Shown here: piece by piece, positions 34,825 through 41,336 of the stretch
Numbering within the stretch: position 1 is the first letter of the stretch
Layout of the letters: the number at the start of each line of letters is the position of its first letter
Assembly: GCA_024234075.1 (NCBI GenBank)
Contig: JACKOV010000002.1
Location: 558,001 to 622,000 of the forward strand
Reading direction: 5' to 3'
DNA length: 64,000 bases
DNA from: Nevskiaceae bacterium
GTDB taxonomy: Bacteria > Pseudomonadota > Gammaproteobacteria > Steroidobacterales > Steroidobacteraceae
The notes under the pieces: generated by a model
Seen by the model: the letters and a program-made list of their open reading frames with translations, nothing else
Told to the model about the DNA's origin: nothing
Databases searched by the model: none
Program-made: the position numbers and the translations under genes

Positions 34825-36239
34825 CTCGCAGCTTCGCATCGGTTTCCGGCCCGGCCGTCGGCTCCGACCCGATTTCGGCCAAGCTCGTCGCGCAGTCAGG
34901 CCTCAGCCGTCTGGCTCGGGGCTGGTTGTGGCTTGGCCTGCTCGCGCTCGCGGGTTCGGGGGTGTTCGCGGTCCTGTTGGTGCTGTCCCGCACGCCGCAA
35001 CTGAATCAACTGCTGCCGGTGGCGGATTTCTTCCGCGTCGCGCTAATCGTGCACGTCGATCTTTCCGTGCTGGTCTGGCTGGTGTCGCTGGCGGGCCTGC
35101 TCTGGACGATCAGCGGCTCGGCCCGGGCGCCGGGGCTGGCCTGGCTCGCTTTCGGCCTTTGCGCGGCCGGCACGGCGCTGATGGCGTTGGCCCCGTTCAC
35201 CGGCCAGGGCGGACCCGTCATGGCGAACTACATTCCGGTCGTCGACGGGCCGATATTCCTGGCCGGACTCGCGGTGTTCGGCCTGGGGAGCGCCGCGTTG
35301 GTGCTGCGCGGTCTCATCGCCACGCAGCCAACGGGGCCGGGCCTCGCCGAAGAGGGCGCCTTGCGCTTCGGCGTGAATACCAGCGTGGTGGCGGCCGCCG
35401 TTGCCGTGCTGTCCTTCTGCGCATCGCTGCTGCTGGTGCCGCGCTCGCTCGATACCCTGACCTACTTCGAGATCCTGTTCTGGGGCGGCGGCCACGCTCT
35501 GCAGTTCGTCTGGACGATCCTGATGCTGGTCGGCTGGTTGTGGCTGGCGCGCGCGACCGGCGTGCGCGTCTCTCTCAGCCCGCGGCTGATCGCAGGGCTG
35601 TTCGCGCTGGCGCTGGTCAGCGTCTTCGTCACGCCGCTTGCCTATCTGGCCGCCGACGTCACCTCGGTCGAATTCCGGCTCATCAACACCTGGGCGATGC
35701 GTCTCGGCGGCGGCGTCGCCATCGCGCCGATCGCACTCGCCGTCCTGGCCGGTCTGCTGCGCAGCCGTGTGCCGCGGGATGTGATCGCGTCGCCGCTGTT
35801 CGCGGCGCTGGTGTCCTCGATCATGCTGTTCAGTGCCGGCGGCGTGATCGGCGCGCTGATCAGCGGCAACAACGTACGCATCCCGGCGCACTACCACGGC
35901 TGCATAGTCGGCGTGACCCTGGCGCTGATGGGTCTCGTCTACCTGCTGCTGCCGCGCCTGGGCTATCGGGCGGCGAACAGCCGACTCGCGTACTGGCAGC
36001 CGATCCTCTACGGCTCGGGTCAGTTGCTGCACATCATCGGTCTGGTCTGGTCGGGCGGCTACGGCGTGCAGCGCAAAGTGGCCGGAGCCGAGCAGGTGCT
36101 GCGCAGCACGTCGGAAGTCGTCGGCATGGGTCTCATGGGGCTCGGCGGCCTGATCGCCATCATCGGCGGTCTGCTGTTCGTGCTGGTCGTGTTGCGCTCG
36201 ATACGAGGTGACGGCGTGGCGGTGGGGGCGAGTGAATGA
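34821..36239 (+). CDS. Second haem-copper subunit-I-like membrane protein lacking the CuB His-His pair
   Basis: This is a 472-residue protein with about 12 membrane helices and the haem-copper subunit I layout. Visible His are H78 (VHVDLSVLVW, helix II), H225 (FWGGGHALQF, helix VI), H357 and H359 (IPAHYHG, helix X) and H404 (GQLLHIIGLVW). The His-His pair of helix VII that binds CuB is absent; the corresponding stretch reads YLAADVTSVEF, offering D279 and E284 instead. There is also no Tyr after H225; Gln lies at +3. It may bind b-type haems with a different metal or serve electron transfer. It is coupled by four-base overlaps to both neighbours, and no second subunit II is present. Confidence 0.85.
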   Translation: MTRSFASVSGPAVGSDPISAKLVAQSGLSRLARGWLWLGLLALAGSGVFAVLLVLSRTPQLNQLLPVADFFRVALIVHVDLSVLVWLVSLAGLLWTISGSARAPGLAWLAFGLCAAGTALMALAPFTGQGGPVMANYIPVVDGPIFLAGLAVFGLGSAALVLRGLIATQPTGPGLAEEGALRFGVNTSVVAAAVAVLSFCASLLLVPRSLDTLTYFEILFWGGGHALQFVWTILMLVGWLWLARATGVRVSLSPRLIAGLFALALVSVFVTPLAYLAADVTSVEFRLINTWAMRLGGGVAIAPIALAVLAGLLRSRVPRDVIASPLFAALVSSIMLFSAGGVIGALISGNNVRIPAHYHGCIVGVTLALMGLVYLLLPRLGYRAANSRLAYWQPILYGSGQLLHIIGLVWSGGYGVQRKVAGAEQVLRSTSEVVGMGLMGLGGLIAIIGGLLFVLVVLRSIRGDGVAVGASE

Positions 36240-38161
36240 TAGGGGGGTTGCAGAGCCTGATCCGCCGGTTGTTCATGTATGCCGAAGCGGTGTTCAACCG
36301 GGCCTTCGGGGACCGCCTCAATCCGCTCTACTACCTCGGCGCCATCGTCTTCTTCCTCTTCTGGATCGTGGCGATCACGGGCCTGTACCTGTTCATTTAT
36401 TTCGATACCGCCGTCACCGGAGCCTATTCCTCGGTCGAGGCACTGACCCGCAACCAGCGTTTCGTCGGCGGAATCATGCGCAGCGTGCACCGCTATGCCT
36501 CCGACGGCATGGTGGTGCTGATGTTCGTGCACATGCTGCGCTACTTCGCCTTCGACCGGCTGCGCGGCTTTCGCTGGTTTGCCTGGGTCACCGGCGTCTC
36601 GCTGATCTGGTTCGTCTACATCAGCGGCATCGGCGGCTACATGCTGCCGTGGGACCGGCTGGCCCAGTTCGTTACCGTCGCCAGCTTCGAGTGGCTCGAC
36701 TGGCTGCCGGGCCTGGACGGCAGCCTGATCCGCAACGTCATCTATCCCGAGAGTGTCGACGATCGCTTCTTCTCCCTGCTCGTCTTCATGCACATCGGTG
36801 CGCCGCTGCTGACGCTGCTGCTGATGTGGGTGCACATCCAGCGGGTGCCCAAGGCGAGCACCCAGCCGCCGCGGTCGATCGCGATCGGGGTGGTTGCCAT
36901 GCTGGTGCTGATGGCGCTGGTACAGCCGGTGCTGAGCCAGGGCGGGCCCGCCGACCTGGGCACGGCTGTGGACGAGGTCGCGCTGGACTGGTTCCTGCTC
37001 GCGTTCCTGCCGCTGATTTATTCGATGCCGCTGGGCGGGACCTGGGCGCTGGCTCTCGGCATCTCCGTGCTGCTCACCCTGCTGCCGTGGCTGCGCCTGA
37101 ATCGCGACGCCAAGCGACAGGAGCGGCACATCGAGGTGTATCCCGGACCGCGACGGATCACCGCGATGCCGGGCGAGACGCTGCTCGAAGCCGGCTTGCG
37201 AGCGGGTCTGGTGCTGCCCTACGAATGCCGCAATGGCGGTTGCCAGGTTTGCGTCTGCAGCGTGCTGCAGGGCGAGGTCGATCACGGAATGTACCAGCCC
37301 GGGGCATTGACCGATGCCATGCGGGCCGAAGGCAAGACCCTGATGTGCTGCGCGACGGCGCTCGACGATGTCTCCATCGAAGTGGATGTGGAGTCCATCG
37401 ACCCGGGCGGCGCGGCGCCCATATTGCAGCGCGAGGCGCGCATCGAAAGCATGCGTCTGCTCAGCGACGACGTCATGCAGCTCATGCTGTCGCTGCCGGG
37501 TGGCGAGCGCATGGATTTCGGCGCCGGCCAGTACATCAATGTCCTGCTCGAGGACGGGCAGGCGCGGGCCTATTCGTTCGCCAACGCGCCCCACGACAAC
37601 GCACTGATCGAGCTGCACATCAAGCTCGTTCCCGGTGGAGCGTTCTCGCCGCGGGTATTCACTTCTCTGAAGGTCGGCGACACCCTGCGGATCGAAGGTC
37701 CTTTCGGCCGCTTCACGCTGCATCCGGGCGACCGCCCGATCCTGCTGGTCGCCACCTCTACCGGTTTCGCGCCCCTCAAGAGCATCGTCGAGGATGCCTT
37801 CCACCGCGGCATCCGGCGGCCGATGCGCCTCTACTGGGGGGTGCGTCACCGCAGCGACCTCTACATGGAGCAGGAATGCGAGCGCTGGCAGCGCGAACAC
37901 GACAACTTCACCTTCATCCCGGTGCTGTCGCGGGAAAGTGCCACCGAGTGGCAGGGACGCACCGGCCATGTGGACACGGTCATCCTCGAGGACTTCCCGG
38001 ACATGAAGGGCTACGAGGTCTATGTCTGCGGCTCCGTGCAGATGGTCTCGAGCGCGGTGCCGGCCTTCTTCGCCCAGGGGCTCAGCGAAGACGCCTGCTT
38101 CATGGATGTGTTCACGCCTACGCAGCCCGCGCGTGCTCTGGAAGCACCGGCACGACCGTGA
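36236..38161 (+). CDS. Cytochrome b6-type / [2Fe-2S] ferredoxin / FAD-NAD(P) reductase fusion
   Basis: This is a 641-residue three-part protein. Residues 30-285 are a cytochrome b N-terminal-type domain with two bis-His haem sites: H85/H186 and H99/H200, each pair on helices spaced 14 residues, plus GGYMLPW. Residues 296-385 are a plant-type [2Fe-2S] domain with C331, C336, C339 and C371 (CRNGGCQVC). Residues 395-630 are a ferredoxin-NADP reductase-type module with the FAD motif RAYSFAN (444-450), the pyridine-nucleotide motif LLVATSTGFAPL and the final VCGS. Electrons could flow from NAD(P)H through FAD and Fe-S to the b haems and on to the adjacent haem-copper-like protein. It overlaps that gene by four bases. 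Confidence 0.9.
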   Translation: MIGGLQSLIRRLFMYAEAVFNRAFGDRLNPLYYLGAIVFFLFWIVAITGLYLFIYFDTAVTGAYSSVEALTRNQRFVGGIMRSVHRYASDGMVVLMFVHMLRYFAFDRLRGFRWFAWVTGVSLIWFVYISGIGGYMLPWDRLAQFVTVASFEWLDWLPGLDGSLIRNVIYPESVDDRFFSLLVFMHIGAPLLTLLLMWVHIQRVPKASTQPPRSIAIGVVAMLVLMALVQPVLSQGGPADLGTAVDEVALDWFLLAFLPLIYSMPLGGTWALALGISVLLTLLPWLRLNRDAKRQERHIEVYPGPRRITAMPGETLLEAGLRAGLVLPYECRNGGCQVCVCSVLQGEVDHGMYQPGALTDAMRAEGKTLMCCATALDDVSIEVDVESIDPGGAAPILQREARIESMRLLSDDVMQLMLSLPGGERMDFGAGQYINVLLEDGQARAYSFANAPHDNALIELHIKLVPGGAFSPRVFTSLKVGDTLRIEGPFGRFTLHPGDRPILLVATSTGFAPLKSIVEDAFHRGIRRPMRLYWGVRHRSDLYMEQECERWQREHDNFTFIPVLSRESATEWQGRTGHVDTVILEDFPDMKGYEVYVCGSVQMVSSAVPAFFAQGLSEDACFMDVFTPTQPARALEAPARP

Positions 38162-38188
38162 TGGCGGACCGCCGCGGTGCGGGCCGGG

Positions 38189-39298
38189 TCAGTGCTCCAG
38201 CAGCAGGCGGCCACCGGCCGGCGCGTCGATCGCGACCGTCTTCACCAGGGCGAACACTTCGCGACCCGGCTCGAGGCGCAGTTCGAGCACGGCGCCGCGG
38301 CTGACCGCGGCGAGCAGCGGCTGGCCGCAGCAGTCGAGTTCGACGAGTTCGGTCGCGTCGGCTCTCGCGGCGATGCGGCGCACCGTCGCCGGCAGCACGT
38401 TGCGGACCGATAGCCCGCGCGGCTGCTCGGTGGCCAGCATGACCTCGCTGGCGAGCACGTAGGCGCGTACAGCCGTGCCGGTCGGGACCGCCAGTCGCGG
38501 CACGAGCAGCCGGCCCTGGGTGCCGAATTCCAGCCACGAGGCCGAGCCGTCGGGTTCCTGCCCGGCGAGCCGGGTCTGCAGCAGCGCGCCGGCATCGCCG
38601 CGGGCGGCCAGCAGCGGCGTGTCGAGCCGGCCGGCGAGCGCGGCCGGGGTGCCCTGGCCGACGACCTGGCCACGTTCCAGCAGCACCATGTAGTCGGCGA
38701 TCCGCAGCACCTCGGCCAGCGAGTGGGTGACGTAGACCATCGGCAGCGGAAACTCCCGGCGGGCGCGTTCGAGGAAACCGAGGATCTCGAGGCGCCGCGG
38801 CGCATCGAGTGAGGCCAGCGGCTCGTCGAGCAGCAGCAGCCGCGGCTGGGCCAGCAGTGCGCGCCCGATGGCGACGCGTTGCCGCTCGCCGCCCGACAAG
38901 TCGCGCGGCCAGCGTCCGAGCAGCGCGCCGATATCGAGTACCTCGAGTACGTGCTCGCGCGCGAAACGTTGCGCCGTGCCCCGCGGCAGCCGCTTCAGCC
39001 CGTAGTCGAGGTTCTGCGCGACGCTGAGGTGCGGGAACAGCCGACCGTCCTGGAACACCCAGGCGATGCGTCGTTGCTCGAGCGGCAGGTGCCGGCCTGT
39101 CGCGGCGTCCGCGACCGGCTCGCCGTCGATCGTGATCCGGCCGCGATCGGGGCGCAGCGCGCCGGCGAGCAAGGCGAGCAGCGTGGATTTGCCGGCACCG
39201 GAAGCGCCGAACAGGGCGGTCGTGGCGGCTGCCGGGGCCGTGAACCGCGCATCGACCCGGAACGCGTCGCGCGCGATGCCGGCATCGAACTCGATCAC
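38189..39298 (-). CDS. modC: Molybdate ABC transporter ATP-binding protein
   Basis: This is a 369-residue ATPase with Walker A GASGAGKST, signature LSGGERQRVA, Walker B LLLLDEPLASLD and a switch His in VTHSLAEV. C-terminal TOBE-type molybdate-binding sequence (SVRNVLPATVRRI, LVELDCCGQPLL) distinguishes ModC from other importers. It starts at GTG 39298, overlapping the modB stop by four bases (GTGA). It is convergent with the cytochrome b fusion gene, 27 bases apart. Molybdate supply would matter for nitrate reductase or other Mo enzymes, none of which are in this window. Confidence 0.93.
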   Translation of the reverse strand: MIEFDAGIARDAFRVDARFTAPAAATTALFGASGAGKSTLLALLAGALRPDRGRITIDGEPVADAATGRHLPLEQRRIAWVFQDGRLFPHLSVAQNLDYGLKRLPRGTAQRFAREHVLEVLDIGALLGRWPRDLSGGERQRVAIGRALLAQPRLLLLDEPLASLDAPRRLEILGFLERARREFPLPMVYVTHSLAEVLRIADYMVLLERGQVVGQGTPAALAGRLDTPLLAARGDAGALLQTRLAGQEPDGSASWLEFGTQGRLLVPRLAVPTGTAVRAYVLASEVMLATEQPRGLSVRNVLPATVRRIAARADATELVELDCCGQPLLAAVSRGAVLELRLEPGREVFALVKTVAIDAPAGGRLLLEH

Positions 39299-39984
39299 CG
39301 CCGGGCACTCCAGCGCTGCGCACGGCGGCCGAGCCAGTCGGCGAGCAACAGTGCCGCGAGTGCGATCGTCAGCGACAACAGTGCGAGGCGCAGCGCGGTG
39401 GCTTCCCCGCCCGGGGTCTGCAGCGCGGCGTAGATCGCCAGCGGCAGCGTCTGCGTCTCGCCCGGCACGCTGGCTGCGAAAGTGATGACCGCGCCGAACT
39501 CGCCGAGGCAGGCGGCGAAGCCGACGATCGTGGCGGCGATCACCCCGGGCAGCGCCAGCGGCAGCGTGATCGAGAAAAAGCGGTCGAGTGGTCCGGCACC
39601 GAGCGAACGGGCGGCGAGTTCCAGCCCGGGATCGATCGCTTCGAACGACAGCCGCACCGTGCGGACCATGATCGGAAAGGCCATGATGCCGGCGGCGAGC
39701 GACGCACCGGCGGAGGTGAACACCAGCCGTGTGCCGAAGCTCGCTTCCAGCCAGCGGCCGATCGGTCCCTGCACGCCGAAGGTCAATAGCAGCACGTAGC
39801 CGACCACCACCGGCGGCAGCACCAGCGGTGCATGCACCAGCGCATCGAGCAGTGTCCGCCCCGGAAAGCGGCGGCGCGCCAGCAGCCAGGCCGCCAGGAT
39901 CGCGAGCGGCAGACCGACGGCTACGGCGCGTGCGCCGACCACGAGGCTCGCCAGCAGTGCGGTCCATTCGGCTTCGGTCAGCAT
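39295..39984 (-). CDS. modB: Molybdate ABC transporter permease
   Basis: This 229-residue membrane permease has five hydrophobic segments. It contains the ModB features LVHAPLVLPPVVVGYVLLLTFG and the ABC-interaction EAA loop (AARSLGAGPLDRFFSITLPLALPG), followed by ACLGEFGAVITFAAS. It is coupled to modC by overlap. No modA substrate-binding protein lies on either side; the gene 15 bases upstream encodes a VIT-family transporter instead. A binding protein must be encoded elsewhere for the importer to work. Confidence 0.93.
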   Translation of the reverse strand: MLTEAEWTALLASLVVGARAVAVGLPLAILAAWLLARRRFPGRTLLDALVHAPLVLPPVVVGYVLLLTFGVQGPIGRWLEASFGTRLVFTSAGASLAAGIMAFPIMVRTVRLSFEAIDPGLELAARSLGAGPLDRFFSITLPLALPGVIAATIVGFAACLGEFGAVITFAASVPGETQTLPLAIYAALQTPGGEATALRLALLSLTIALAALLLADWLGRRAQRWSARR

Positions 39985-39999
39985 GGCCTGCCCGGGGGT

Positions 40000-40701
40000 T
40001 CAGCCGACCACGCTGCCGAACAAGCGGCCGACGGCCGCCGTGGCGAGCATCGCGAGCGTACCCCAGAGCGTGACCCGGGCCGCACCGACCACGACGCGCG
40101 CGCCGCCGCTGTGGGCGGCGAGGCCGCCGAGCGTGGCGAGAGAGACCAGCGAGGTCGCCGCGACCGAGATGCCGATCGACGGCTCCGCCGGCGTCAGCCA
40201 GGCGACGGCGAGCGGCAGCGCCGCCCCGATGGCGAAGGCGATCGCCGAGGCCAGCGCGGCCTGCACCGGGCGGGCGGCGTGCCGGGCGGTGATGCCCAGT
40301 TCGTCGCGGACATGGGCGCCCAGCGCATCGTGAGCCATCATCTGGGCAGCCACCTGCCGTGCCAGGGCCGGCTCGACGCCGCGGCCGACGTAGATGGCGG
40401 CGAGCTCGCGGTGTTCGCCGTCGCCATCCATGCTGAGTTCGTGCTTCTCGCGCTCGATGTCGGCCTGTTCCGCGTCGGCCTGCGAATGCACCGAGACGTA
40501 TTCGCCGGCTGCCATCGACATCGCGCCGGCAACCAGGCCGGCCACGCCGGCGAGCACCACGGCCTCGCGTCCGGCGCCGGAGGCCGCTACGCCGACCAGC
40601 AGGCTGGCCGTCGAGACGATGCCGTCGTTCGCGCCGAGTACCGCGGCGCGCAGCCAGCCGTTGTGGTGGGTTCGATGCCGTTCGTTGTGACGCCACGCCA
40701 T
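40000..40701 (-). CDS. VIT1/CCC1 family iron/manganese transporter
   Basis: This 233-residue membrane protein has the family signature LGANDGIVSTASLLVGVAASG in helix 1, GAMSMAAGEYVSVHSQ in helix 2, a charged cytoplasmic metal-binding region (EQADIEREKHEL to QMMAHDALGAHVRDELG) and further helices, with five in all. VIT/CCC1 proteins move Fe(II) or Mn(II) out of the cytosol. It is transcribed in the same direction as modB/modC with a 15-base gap, so the three may share a transcript, though a functional link is not obvious. Confidence 0.9.
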   Translation of the reverse strand: MAWRHNERHRTHHNGWLRAAVLGANDGIVSTASLLVGVAASGAGREAVVLAGVAGLVAGAMSMAAGEYVSVHSQADAEQADIEREKHELSMDGDGEHRELAAIYVGRGVEPALARQVAAQMMAHDALGAHVRDELGITARHAARPVQAALASAIAFAIGAALPLAVAWLTPAEPSIGISVAATSLVSLATLGGLAAHSGGARVVVGAARVTLWGTLAMLATAAVGRLFGSVVG

Positions 40702-40743
40702 CTGGCCATCTTAGCGTGGCCGCGACTCGCTACACTCGCGTTC

Positions 40744-41163
40744 ATGAAATACCTGCACACCATGGTCCGTGTGACCGACGTCGAGGCCTCGCTGCATTTC
40801 TATCGTGACGCCCTCGGGCTGGAGCTGCTGTCGCGCCGTGACGTTCCGCAGGGTCGCTATACCCTGATCTTCCTCGCCGCGCCGGGCGATCACTCGGCCC
40901 AGGTCGAGCTGACCTACAACTGGGATCCGCAGCCGTATCCCGGCGGACGCAACTTCGGCCATCTCGCCTACCAGGTCGACGACATCTATGCCGCTTGCCG
41001 GCGGCTGCAGGAGCACGGCGTGACGATCAATCGGCCGCCGCGTGAAGGCCGGATGGCTTTCGTCCGTTCGCCGGACGGGATATCGGTCGAGCTGCTCCAG
41101 GCCGGTGCGGCGTTGCCGCCCGCCGAGCCATGGGTGTCGATGCCCAACAGCGGCAGCTGGTAG
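40744..41163 (+). CDS. gloA: Lactoylglutathione lyase (glyoxalase I)
   Basis: GloA converts the methylglyoxal-glutathione hemithioacetal to S-lactoylglutathione, using Ni or Zn. The 139-residue VOC-fold protein starts MKYLHTMVRVTDVEASLHFY and has the four expected metal ligands H5, E55 (QVELTYNW), H73 (FGHLAYQVDD) and E116 (SVELLQ). The GRNFGHLA motif is typical of the enzyme. It depends on the glutathione made by GshA (1339). It is divergent from the VIT gene with 42 bases between starts. Confidence 0.95.
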   Translation: MKYLHTMVRVTDVEASLHFYRDALGLELLSRRDVPQGRYTLIFLAAPGDHSAQVELTYNWDPQPYPGGRNFGHLAYQVDDIYAACRRLQEHGVTINRPPREGRMAFVRSPDGISVELLQAGAALPPAEPWVSMPNSGSW

Positions 41164-41336
41164 CGCGGACAGGGCATTACGCGCGTTTGTTGAGTCCGGG
41201 GCTCACCTGTCGTGCGTCGCCGGATGCTGTCAGCAGCGTGCTGACGTCGCAATCTTCGGACATGTTGCGGCGCAGGATATTACGGCTATGATCGCGCGCC
41301 CGTCGGTGCGGGCTCGCCTTCGGAGGCCGTCGTTCC

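Noticed and set aside
36059..37969. Long minus-strand frame opposite the cytochrome b fusion gene
   Set aside because: It is a low-complexity Gln/Arg/Asp/His-rich shadow with no domain; the plus strand has complete haem, Fe-S and flavin motifs.
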